A DNA stretch of 64,000 bases. Origin: Flavobacterium turcicum (GTDB lineage Bacteria > Bacteroidota > Bacteroidia > Flavobacteriales > Flavobacteriaceae). Below, one piece after another: positions 14,611-22,449 of this stretch (positions are counted from its first letter, which is position 1; the number at the start of each line of letters is the position of its first letter). The position numbers were made by a program, and so were the translations under genes. Under the pieces are notes generated by a model. It did not search any database. It saw only the letters and a program-made list of their open reading frames with translations, and was not told where the DNA came from. Location: contig NZ_JAAOBY010000002.1 in the NCBI RefSeq assembly GCF_011365745.1, positions 372,001 to 436,000 of the forward strand, written 5' to 3'.

Positions 14611-15263
14611 TGGAGTTTTTTAATGCACATACACACCTTTGGAGCAAGCAAGCGCATATTGTAGAGTTGGTTAATCAATATCCGCAGGAAATGAATGACG
14701 CCATACCGCAGTACTCAATTGGCATTCATCCTTGGTACATTAATGAAACGCGTCTTGCTGCAGATTTTGATATCATACAAAGGAGCATGAGCCAACCCAA
14801 TTGTTGGGCAGTAGGTGAGTGCGGACTTGATAAACGCATCGAAATTCCATTACCCTTGCAACAGCAAGTTTTTGAAACGCAATTGTTGCTTGCTCAAGAG
14901 TACAACAAGCCCGTAATTATTCATTGTGTAGCTGCTTTTCAGGAGGTTGTTGTCATCAAAAAGAAGCTGCAAATTAGCGTGCCTTTGATCATACATGGTT
15001 TTTCAAAAAATAAAGCGGTAGCATGGCAACTGCTTGACAATGGCTTTTACATCTCATTTGGGAAATATTTACTGCGCAACCCTGGATTGGAAGAGGTTTT
15101 TGCAAGTATCCCCAACGATCGTTTTTTCCTAGAAACGGACACCGTCGAAGAAGGAATTGAGGCCGTTTACGAACTCGCTGCACGTTATAAAAACACAACA
15201 GTTGCAGCCATACAAACACAAATACAAACGAATTTTAATACCGTTTTTGGACCTAAAACATAA
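14610..15263 (+). CDS. TatD-family metal-dependent hydrolase
   Basis: A 217-residue TIM-barrel hydrolase. It shows the N-terminal metal motif AHTH (His7, His9), 'GECGLD' near residue 70, 'VIIHC' near 108, 'IIHGFS' near 128, and the catalytic 'FLETD' near 174. The family comprises Mg-dependent DNases and related phosphoesterases. At 217 residues it is shorter than canonical TatD (about 260), like the compact forms common in Bacteroidetes. It overlaps the DUF1684 gene by one base and precedes tcdA by 40 bases. Confidence 0.88.
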   Translation: MEFFNAHTHLWSKQAHIVELVNQYPQEMNDAIPQYSIGIHPWYINETRLAADFDIIQRSMSQPNCWAVGECGLDKRIEIPLPLQQQVFETQLLLAQEYNKPVIIHCVAAFQEVVVIKKKLQISVPLIIHGFSKNKAVAWQLLDNGFYISFGKYLLRNPGLEEVFASIPNDRFFLETDTVEEGIEAVYELAARYKNTTVAAIQTQIQTNFNTVFGPKT

Positions 15264-15303
15264 TTTTTAATTTCAAAAACTTTTCAACTTAAAACAGAAT
15301 AGA

Positions 15304-16017
15304 ATGGCAGAATGGACAGAGAGAGCAGAACTTTTATTTAAAAAAGAAGGTCTGACTAATTTACAAAATGCAAACGTACTCGTGGTAGGATTGGGCGGTG
15401 TAGGCTCATTTGCTGCTGAATTTTTAGCTAGGGCAGGTGTGGGTAAAATGACAATTGTTGATGGTGATGTGGTAGATATTACCAATATCAACAGGCAATT
15501 GCCAGCTTTACACTCTACAGTAGGACAACCAAAAATTACAGTTGTAGGAGACCGTTTGCAGGACATCAACCCCGAATTACAACTAACGCGAGTGCAAGAA
15601 TTTTTGTCGCCAGAGCGTGCTTTTGAAATTGTTACGCCTGATTTTGATTATGTTTTAGATTGCATTGATAGTGTAACTCCAAAACTAAACTTGATTATCG
15701 CTGCCAAACGCAAAAGAGTTAAAATTATTAGCAGCATGGGCGCAGGCGGAAAAATGGAAGCATCGAAAGTAAAGGTTACTGATATTAGTAATACTGTGAA
15801 TTGTTTTTTTGCCAAAACCATTCGCAGACGCTTAAAAGAAGCCAAAATAGACAAATTAAAAGTTGTTTTCTCTTCTGAAATTCAAGACGAATCTAGTTTA
15901 AGAATGACTGACGGTTCTAATTTTAAAAAGTCATTTTACGGAACCAACAGTTATATGCCAGGTTTGTTTGGGTTGTATGCTGCTGAAACGGTGATTCGTT
16001 ATTTGATTAAAAAATAG
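15304..16017 (+). CDS. tcdA: tRNA threonylcarbamoyladenosine dehydratase
   Basis: A 237-residue E1-like enzyme that cyclises t6A at position 37 of tRNA using ATP. The nucleotide-binding loop is Gly29-x-Gly31-Gly32-Val-Gly34-Ser35. It is followed by 'VDGDVVDITNINRQLPAL', the E1 Asp/Arg motif, and by 'DCIDSVTPKLNLI'. The C-terminal 'NSYMPGLFGLYAAETVI' matches the TcdA/CsdL family. Length is slightly below that of the E. coli protein (268). It is co-directional with the TatD gene. Confidence 0.92.
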   Translation: MAEWTERAELLFKKEGLTNLQNANVLVVGLGGVGSFAAEFLARAGVGKMTIVDGDVVDITNINRQLPALHSTVGQPKITVVGDRLQDINPELQLTRVQEFLSPERAFEIVTPDFDYVLDCIDSVTPKLNLIIAAKRKRVKIISSMGAGGKMEASKVKVTDISNTVNCFFAKTIRRRLKEAKIDKLKVVFSSEIQDESSLRMTDGSNFKKSFYGTNSYMPGLFGLYAAETVIRYLIKK

Positions 16018-16088
16018 CATTGACTTTTTTATTTCTTTATTCAGTTTTAATTAATTCATAACTCATAATTCATAACTCATAATTTAAA

Positions 16089-16763
16089 ATGATTCAAACA
16101 GTAATTTTTGATATGGATGGCGTAATCGTTGATACAGAGCCGGTACACCGCTATGCTTATTTCAAACAATTTGAGGAGTTGAATATTGCTGTAACCGAAG
16201 AAATGTATACCTCATTTACAGGATTTTCAACGCGTAATACATTTCAAAAATTAAAAGAACTTTTTGTAATTGACCAAGAAGTTGAAGATTTGATTCAGCG
16301 CAAGCGTACCATTTTTAATGATGCTTTTGATACCAAAAGTGATTTAGAATTGTTGCCCGGAGTAGAAAAATTAATAAAAGATTTGTTTGCTAATGGAATG
16401 CAATTGATTTTGGCTTCGTCAGCTTCAAAAGTAACGATCGAACGTGTATTTAGTCGGTTTAAACTGCATGATTATTTTACTCATGTAGTTAGTGGCGAGG
16501 ATTTCCCAAAATCAAAACCACATCCAGCTATTTTTGAGCATGCTGCTAGTTTATCAATTGCTCCAAAAGAAAATTGTATTGTTATTGAAGATAGTACCAA
16601 TGGCGTGAAAGCTGCAAAGGCGGCCGGATTACTTTGTATTGGGTACAACAGTTTGCATTCTGAAGCACAAGACTTGGCTTTGGCCGATGTCATTGTCCAA
16701 GATTTTAAAGAGTTGAGTTTTCAAACCGTTCAGCAAATAGATTTGAAATTAAGAAATTTTTAA
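16089..16763 (+). CDS. HAD-superfamily phosphatase, beta-phosphoglucomutase-like
   Basis: A 224-residue HAD hydrolase with motif I DMDGVIVDTEP (Asp8, Asp10), the alpha-helical cap (about 15-90), motif II 'LASSAS', motif III Lys in 'GEDFPKSKPHP' and motif IV 'VIEDSTNGVKAA'. The pattern fits subfamily IA phosphatases/mutases acting on sugar phosphates. Whether it is a mutase or a phosphatase cannot be settled by sequence. It follows tcdA by 71 bases containing short direct repeats of AACTCATAATTCAT. Confidence 0.88.
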   Translation: MIQTVIFDMDGVIVDTEPVHRYAYFKQFEELNIAVTEEMYTSFTGFSTRNTFQKLKELFVIDQEVEDLIQRKRTIFNDAFDTKSDLELLPGVEKLIKDLFANGMQLILASSASKVTIERVFSRFKLHDYFTHVVSGEDFPKSKPHPAIFEHAASLSIAPKENCIVIEDSTNGVKAAKAAGLLCIGYNSLHSEAQDLALADVIVQDFKELSFQTVQQIDLKLRNF

Positions 16764-16766
16764 CAT

Positions 16767-16793
16767 TTGACGGGTCTTGAATTTGTAAATTTG
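16767..16793 (+). promoter_or_regulatory. Promoter of the DUF2911 gene
   Basis: The -7 box TAAATTTG is at 16786-16793 with a TTG at 16767-16769. The spacing of 16 bases is shorter than the usual 19-20, so the -33 assignment is tentative. The -7 box lies 23 bases before the ATG. Confidence 0.55.
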
Positions 16794-16816
16794 GGCAACA
16801 AAAAAATTAAAAAACA

Positions 16817-17662
16817 ATGAAAAAAATAATCCTTGCGCTAGCTTTAATTGTTAGCGGTTTAAGTGCTGAGGCACAATTAAAAACACCACAATCAAGTCCA
16901 AAAGCAACTTTATCACAATCAGTAGGTTTAACTGATGTAGAGATTGTGTATTCTAGACCAAGCGCTAGAGGTCGCGTCGTTTTTGGAAACTTAATTCCGT
17001 TTGGAAAAGTTTGGAGAACGGGAGCAAATGAAAATACAACTGTTTCTTTTGGTGACGATGTAGTTATCGATGGTCAAACGTTAAAAAAAGGGACTTACTC
17101 TTTGTTTACTGTTCCAAAAATCGAAAGCTGGGAAGTGATTTTTTACAAAACAACAGACAACTGGGGAAATCCAGCAGAGTGGAAAGAAGAAAATGTTGCT
17201 TTGAGAACTACAGTAAAACCAGAGACTTTAAACAAAAAAGTAGAGACTTTTACAATTGGTTTGAGCAATATCGACAACAATTTTGCATTTCTTGAAATGT
17301 ACTGGGAAAACTCATATGCAGCAGTAAAATTTGAAGTACCAACGCAACAAAAAGCAACAGCTAACATCAATAAAGTTTTGGCTGGTCCAGCTGCGGGAGA
17401 TTATTTCTCTGCTTCTCAGTTTTTGTTTCAATCTAATGGCGATGCGAACAAAGCGTTAGAATATGTGAACAAAGCATTAGACATGACGAAAGAAAAACCA
17501 TTTTGGTATAACAGACTAAAATCGTTAATTCAAGCGAAATTAGGTGATAAAAAAGGTGCTATTGAAACTGCAAAAGTATCATTAGCAGCGGCAGAAGTAG
17601 CCAAAAACCAAGATTACGTAAAAATGAATAAAGATAGTATTGCAGAGTGGAGTAAAAGCTAA
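16817..17662 (+). CDS. DUF2911-family exported protein
   Basis: A 281-residue protein with a signal peptide (ending SAEAQ). The DUF2911 core runs from about residue 28 to 170 and contains 'VEIVYSRPSARGRVVFG', 'GKVWRTGANENTT' and 'KKGTYSLFTVP'. The C-terminal third is helical with a TPR-like 'ANKALEYVNKALDMTKEKP' stretch. DUF2911 proteins are periplasmic and of unknown activity. It is monocistronic with its own promoter and a strong terminator (17683-17717). Confidence 0.88.
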   Translation: MKKIILALALIVSGLSAEAQLKTPQSSPKATLSQSVGLTDVEIVYSRPSARGRVVFGNLIPFGKVWRTGANENTTVSFGDDVVIDGQTLKKGTYSLFTVPKIESWEVIFYKTTDNWGNPAEWKEENVALRTTVKPETLNKKVETFTIGLSNIDNNFAFLEMYWENSYAAVKFEVPTQQKATANINKVLAGPAAGDYFSASQFLFQSNGDANKALEYVNKALDMTKEKPFWYNRLKSLIQAKLGDKKGAIETAKVSLAAAEVAKNQDYVKMNKDSIAEWSKS

Positions 17663-17678
17663 ACCAATGCAATAAGAA

Positions 17679-17779
17679 TTTTAAAATCCCGTCCGGTAAC
17701 CGCGACGGGATTTTTTTGTAGCTAGTTGCTGTAAATTAGAGACTGGAATAATTACTTTGATTGGATTTGTGAAATCGTC
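17679..17779 (+). repeat. Direct repeat, left copy, flanking the adhesin region
   Basis: It includes the terminator above and continues with CTAGTTGCTGT, AGACTGGA and TTGGATTTGTGAAATCGTC. A second, diverged copy in the same orientation lies at 21820-21913. The conserved part (17722-17779) matches in about 46 of 56 aligned positions by eye. It lies just downstream of the minus-strand orphan gene at 17829. Confidence 0.65.
17683..17717 (+). terminator. Intrinsic terminator after the DUF2911 gene
   Basis: An 11-bp stem AAAATCCCGTC/GACGGGATTTT with a 10-base loop and a run of seven T. It begins 21 bases after the stop codon. Confidence 0.85.
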
Positions 17780-17828
17780 AAAATTTTAAATCAATTTTGA
17801 TTTATCTAATTTTGGTAATATGTTATTA

Positions 17829-18239
17829 TTATTCTCTCCAATAAAACTTTTTGCTACCATTTATATCTTCAAACATCGATGATTCTATCCAATCATATTT
17901 CCCTTCTTTATCTTGATATAGGATCAATTTGTCAGTTTTGATATTTTCTATATATGATTTGACTTCTACAGTACAGGAACTAAAATCCTCAATTTGGTCA
18001 CAATTTATATGTGAATGAATACTGGTTTCTCCTTTTGGGTCTTCAATTCCAATTGTAATTTCAGAATTATATGTTGCAATCCAAATTGAAAATATTCCGG
18101 ATTCACTTTTCAAATAACAATCAAATGAATCATCATCTTGATATTTAATAGTCCTCGTAAACTCGGGAAAATTTAATTGGAGAAATCCAATTATCAATTT
18201 TGAGAAATCTTTTTGACTCATTAATTGTCGACGTTCCAT
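17829..18239 (-). CDS. Hypothetical protein, 136 residues
   Basis: A soluble acidic protein beginning MERRQLMSQKDFSKLI, with no signal peptide. Predicted alternation of strands and helices (about 30-110) and motifs such as 'GIFSIWIATYNSEITIGIED' recall small immunity-like or SUKH/DUF-type folds, but I do not recognise a family. The second Met (residue 7) is an equally good start. It is 25 bases downstream of the large adhesin gene on the same strand, so it may be co-transcribed. It sits inside the segment bracketed by direct repeats. Confidence 0.55.
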   Translation of the reverse strand: MERRQLMSQKDFSKLIIGFLQLNFPEFTRTIKYQDDDSFDCYLKSESGIFSIWIATYNSEITIGIEDPKGETSIHSHINCDQIEDFSSCTVEVKSYIENIKTDKLILYQDKEGKYDWIESSMFEDINGSKKFYWRE

Positions 18240-18264
18240 TTTTCAAGTTTGTAAAAACATTGTT

Positions 18265-21200
18265 TTATCTTTTTAGGGAAAAATGACCCTTAAAATTTCT
18301 TCCGTTTCCTATTTCAACCGTAAACCAATAATCTGATGAAAATACTTGTTCTCCATTTAAAGTACCATCCCATCCAAAATCCTTAAAGGTTAATTTCTTC
18401 ACAAATTTCCCGTAGCGATCATATATATATGTAATTGATTCTGGAAACTTTTCTATCCCTTGGATATGCCAATAATCATTATACCCATCATCATTAGGAG
18501 TAAAAAATTTGGGGTAATCTATTAAAATAATCTCCTTTTTATCAAAACCACAACCTTTTTTATCTCTTACTTGAACCTCATAGATTCCTCCTGAAAGGTT
18601 GTTAAAGGTATTGTTCTTTTGATAGTTAATTCCGTCAATAGAATATTCAAAATCACCATCGCCAGAGGTTTTAATTTCAATAAGATTATTTTGCGAAATA
18701 TCTTGAATTTTAACCTCGACAATCTTGGGTAAAGTTGATCGAACCAAAGTAAATGAAAATGAGTTTTCGCAACTCAATCCATTACTTATTTTCGCAACTC
18801 TTAGTGTGTACTTTCCAGCCCGTTCTAAATTCACTTCAAACGAATTAGAAACAATAGTATTATCCTCATATCTCCATTCCCAACTATCGAAAGACGGATT
18901 AGTTGCGATTTTTAAAGAAATTTCTAAATCGCATAAATTGTATTCTTTATTTAAATTAATTTCAGGTAACTCATTTACAATTAATTGAAAACTTGTTTCA
19001 GAGAAACATAGAGGATTAGATCGATTTTCTACCCTTACAATTATTCTTTGGTTCCAAGCAATTGTATTTTGATAATTTAAAGGCAAAGGACTTGGAAGTA
19101 TATTTCCATTTTCGTCTTTGTATGAGATTATATAAGCAGATTTGTTAGTAATTATTTGATTTTCAATATCTGATGTATCGAAAAAAGAAAACCCGTCACC
19201 TTGATTACAAGCATATATCGTTTTTGGTTGATTAATTATTGGTTTAATAGATGTTACTAAGCGTAATAATGTTTCTGTATAACAATTTGTTCGAGGGTTA
19301 GTAACTCTAACAGTAATTGTCTCTCTATTTGGGATCGAGTTTGTATAAGGATTTGGTAAAGGGTTTGGAAGTTGATTTCCATTACTATCGTAGTAATTTA
19401 GCAGCATTCCTATTTGATTTCCCAAAACATCAGATGCCACATTTGATGTATCAAAATATTCTGAGATTCCATCATTGTTATCATCACAACCAATAATCTC
19501 TTGTAAAGGATTTGCTTTTGGCAAAATGCTAACAATTAAATTGAAAGTTGATTCAGTAAAACAGTTACTATCAGTATTTATAACTTTAACTGTTATCATT
19601 TCTTGATTTATAACTAGATTAGAAATTGCATTTAATGAAGCTATAATTTTCTGTCCATTTTGATGATAAAATTCTACTTTTTTATTCGCTGCACTGCCAA
19701 TAATCAAAGTTTCTATAGGCTTTAAGTTAAATTGTCCAAACCCATCGGTATCATTATCACATACAACCAAGTCAGATATTGCGGCTATATTAGGTATTGG
19801 ATTTACGATTAAATCAAAAGTAGTTTCTGAATAGCAGCAAAGATTGTTTCTTTGACTAACCCGCACTGTTATTGATTCTCTATCTTTAACAGTGTTGGTA
19901 AAAGGATTTGGTAATGATTTGTATTTATTTCCTTTTCCATCTATAAAAGTTATCTCTTTATCCGTTTGTCCGCCTAAAACCTGTTCGGTAACCATAGAAA
20001 GATCAAAAGATTTTGAAATACCTGAACCTGCTACGCTTTCGCATGCTGATACATTAGTGATTCCGTAGGCTTTTGGTGGTTCTTTAACATCTATTATTTC
20101 GGTTAAAACTTCCACTGTACCATCTTTTCCAGTTACGGTGGCTGTTACTGTGAATTTTCCATCAATTGAAAAATCGTGAAAAGGAGATAGATCTGTAGAT
20201 AAATTATTTACTCCAGAGGCAATATCTCCAAAATTCCATACAATTGAAGCTACTTTTGATGCATCATCAACACTAAATTCTTTTAAAAATTCAGAGCAGA
20301 TATTAGAAAAATTCATTTCGAAGTTATTAGATACGTTTTTTACATTTCCAGTTACATTTATATAGAAATTGGCATCTAAAATTCCATCATCATCAGTAGA
20401 AAAGTATTGATTATATCCAATATTAGGTGAGCGGTTACATCCTCTAAACCAAGAAACATCTGTGTCTTGTACAGATCCAGCAACAAAAGCAACGGTTGAT
20501 CCACCTCCTAAATCGGGATTGCTACCTTTTTCTACTTCTACTAATATTCTTTCAACACCAGCTGGAACTTTTACCGCTGTATTAAAATCTATTTGTTTTA
20601 TTTGAGACTCTCTACTTAAAGTTGGAGGAAGGTTGATTACTTGACTACTACCAATAAGATCTGTTTCTGAAAAAGAAACTGGGAAATTAGCATCGATTTT
20701 GTAAATATTAAATTTTACCGTAGCTCCCCAATCAGCACCATTAACCGCGACCTGACCTGAAGTTATTGTATATTCCTCTTTGGGAGATATCCCAAAATCT
20801 TTCAAGTAAAAATCTCTAGCCCAATAAAAAGTTTGTCCATAACAACCATACATATCTGTTTTTACTAAATCATCACAAACGTTATGAGATAATCGAGTTA
20901 CTGAGTCCAAACTATTAGGGTTGAGAGTTTCACCCGTTACTGTTATGTAAAAATTAGCATTAGGTACAGGGATATTCAAATCTGTTGTTGGTTCTAAAAG
21001 TTGGTTTTCATTGCAACCTTTATACCATGATTCTCCACGATCATCTATCGTTCCAGCCACAAAAACTTCAGGTGTTAAATAATTTATATAATTACTTATT
21101 TTGCCTACAACCACTAATATTTTTTCAACGCCAGCCGGAACAATAATAGGCTGATAAAAATCTACTTGCACAATTTCTGGATTACCATTAATAGCTTTGG

Positions 21201-21555
21201 TAGCCACGGTACCACTGGATCCAAGTAAAGGCTTTTCTAAGTACGAATTATAAATATCAGGGAACCGTTCATCAACAACATAAACCGAAAAATATAGTTC
21301 TGAACCAATATCTGATTGTGCAATTCCAATTTGTCCAGACTTTATAACAAATTGTTCATTTGGTGTTATGCCAAAATCAGATAGTTTAAAGACTTTACCC
21401 CAAGTTTCTTCTTCCTTGCAGGAGAACATATCGGTCTTAATTAGTGTTGTTCCAACATTATTGTTTAAAGTTATTTGGGAATTTATATGTTGGAAACATA
21501 ATAGCAAAAGAAGTATAGCTATAATGTTAAATTTACTTTTTTTAGTTAGAGTCAT
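18265..21555 (-). CDS. Large type IX-secreted cell-surface protein
   Basis: A 1096-residue exported protein with a signal peptide (ending HINSQ). Residues about 28-410 hold two homologous ~190-residue modules, each with 'KTDMF/KTDMY', 'DFGI', 'VPAGVE' and 'AGT/AGS..SW..GCN' elements. A PKD-like domain follows (about 415-490). Then come four Ig-like repeats, each with 'ITVRV'-type and 'CYSET'-type strings. The C-terminal ~90 residues contain FFTPNDDGYNDYWHI and 'YDRYGKFV', the type B sorting domain of gliding/T9SS substrates. It is probably an adhesin or gliding-associated surface protein. No enzymatic domain is seen. The flanking direct repeats suggest a movable cassette. Confidence 0.88.
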   Translation of the reverse strand: MTLTKKSKFNIIAILLLLLCFQHINSQITLNNNVGTTLIKTDMFSCKEEETWGKVFKLSDFGITPNEQFVIKSGQIGIAQSDIGSELYFSVYVVDERFPDIYNSYLEKPLLGSSGTVATKAINGNPEIVQVDFYQPIIVPAGVEKILVVVGKISNYINYLTPEVFVAGTIDDRGESWYKGCNENQLLEPTTDLNIPVPNANFYITVTGETLNPNSLDSVTRLSHNVCDDLVKTDMYGCYGQTFYWARDFYLKDFGISPKEEYTITSGQVAVNGADWGATVKFNIYKIDANFPVSFSETDLIGSSQVINLPPTLSRESQIKQIDFNTAVKVPAGVERILVEVEKGSNPDLGGGSTVAFVAGSVQDTDVSWFRGCNRSPNIGYNQYFSTDDDGILDANFYINVTGNVKNVSNNFEMNFSNICSEFLKEFSVDDASKVASIVWNFGDIASGVNNLSTDLSPFHDFSIDGKFTVTATVTGKDGTVEVLTEIIDVKEPPKAYGITNVSACESVAGSGISKSFDLSMVTEQVLGGQTDKEITFIDGKGNKYKSLPNPFTNTVKDRESITVRVSQRNNLCCYSETTFDLIVNPIPNIAAISDLVVCDNDTDGFGQFNLKPIETLIIGSAANKKVEFYHQNGQKIIASLNAISNLVINQEMITVKVINTDSNCFTESTFNLIVSILPKANPLQEIIGCDDNNDGISEYFDTSNVASDVLGNQIGMLLNYYDSNGNQLPNPLPNPYTNSIPNRETITVRVTNPRTNCYTETLLRLVTSIKPIINQPKTIYACNQGDGFSFFDTSDIENQIITNKSAYIISYKDENGNILPSPLPLNYQNTIAWNQRIIVRVENRSNPLCFSETSFQLIVNELPEINLNKEYNLCDLEISLKIATNPSFDSWEWRYEDNTIVSNSFEVNLERAGKYTLRVAKISNGLSCENSFSFTLVRSTLPKIVEVKIQDISQNNLIEIKTSGDGDFEYSIDGINYQKNNTFNNLSGGIYEVQVRDKKGCGFDKKEIILIDYPKFFTPNDDGYNDYWHIQGIEKFPESITYIYDRYGKFVKKLTFKDFGWDGTLNGEQVFSSDYWFTVEIGNGRNFKGHFSLKR

Positions 21556-21980
21556 TTTAATTGATGTTGCTTTTCAACTTTTTACCAACGATTGTTTGCA
21601 TTAACACCTCCGTTTTTTATTAATTTACCGTAAATATAGCTGATTTAAACTACAAAAAAATAGCTTTATATAAAAGATATTGACCAACAAAGAGAAAAAT
21701 GAACAGGAAAAATGTCTTTAAAAAAACATTTTTTAGGTCTGAAAAAACAAGTCATGTGCTTTACTGTGCTTGTTGAATTCTATTTATGTATGGATTAAAA
21801 ATCTTAAAAGTTGATAGTTTTAAAAATCCCTAATAGTTATCCGGATGGTAGTTTTTTATCTAGTTGTTGTCTAATAAAGACTGGAGTTCATTAATTGGAT
21901 TTTTGAAATCGTCCTATGTTCAGATCAAGTTTTACAAGTATAAAATACTATATTACGTAAAGCCTAATAGATAATCATTT
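21556..21980. other. AT-rich intergenic region
   Basis: 425 bases without a credible gene. A 25-codon frame at 21700-21780 has no support. The region holds the right copy of the direct repeat (21820-21913). No full promoter pair was found for the adhesin gene; the closest -7-like string on the minus strand is TATATTTA. Confidence 0.5.
21820..21913 (+). repeat. Direct repeat, right copy, flanking the adhesin region
   Basis: The diverged second copy of 17679-17779, same orientation: TTTTAAAAATCCC, a degraded remnant of the terminator hairpin, then CTAGTTGTTGT, AGACTGGA and TTGGATTTTTGAAATCGTC. It lies just downstream of the minus-strand lipoprotein gene, as the left copy lies downstream of the orphan gene. 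Confidence 0.65.
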
Positions 21981-22412
21981 TTATTTTTCACTTAATTTTT
22001 TCATTAAAAGTGGAAATTCCTCATCGGCTATTTTGTTATCCATTTTGCCATCATTGTTGTTGTCTCCATATTCTAATCCAGTGTTAATGAAATCTTCTAT
22101 TCCATTCAATTCTTTGCGGTCTAGTTTGTTAATCATTTTAATAAAATTGTTTTCTCCAATTTTGTAAATAATCTGAGTTATTAAAAAACCTTTATCGTAA
22201 CATCCTGCTCCATCGCCACACTGAAAATGATTAAGCCTTCTTAAAGAATCGTAGTCGCCTTTTAATGGTGATTTAATGATATCAGCAAGCTTTTTATTAT
22301 CTGCAAAACTTTGATTTTCGAGTAAAGTTTTTCCAATTGCTATACCTTCAATGTTTTCCTTTTTACAAGAAATAAGAACTAAGAGAATTGGTATAAATAT
22401 TAGTATGTGCAT
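21981..22412 (-). CDS. Putative lipoprotein, 143 residues
   Basis: A short hydrophobic signal ends in the lipobox LISC (Cys16), so it should be lipid-anchored. The remainder is helical with one Cys pair region (HFQCGDGAGCYDKG, about 62-75) and an Asp/Asn-rich stretch GDNNNDGKMDNK near residue 120 that looks like a calcium-binding or EF-hand-like loop. I do not recognise the family. It lies 37 bases after the symporter on the same strand and may be the last gene of that operon. Confidence 0.6.
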   Translation of the reverse strand: MHILIFIPILLVLISCKKENIEGIAIGKTLLENQSFADNKKLADIIKSPLKGDYDSLRRLNHFQCGDGAGCYDKGFLITQIIYKIGENNFIKMINKLDRKELNGIEDFINTGLEYGDNNNDGKMDNKIADEEFPLLMKKLSEK

Positions 22413-22449
22413 TAAGTAGACTTTTTGAAACTGTTCACTAAACTTAATA

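Noticed and set aside
17143..17370. Antisense frame within the DUF2911 gene
   Set aside because: Shadow of a real gene on the other strand, no supporting signals.
18265..21555. Repeated sequence blocks that might be a CRISPR array
   Set aside because: They encode Ig-like protein repeats in frame, with no fixed direct repeats or spacers and no cas genes.
21700..21790. 25-codon plus-strand frame starting MNRKNVFKK
   Set aside because: Very short, no promoter or homology, lies in AT-rich spacer.
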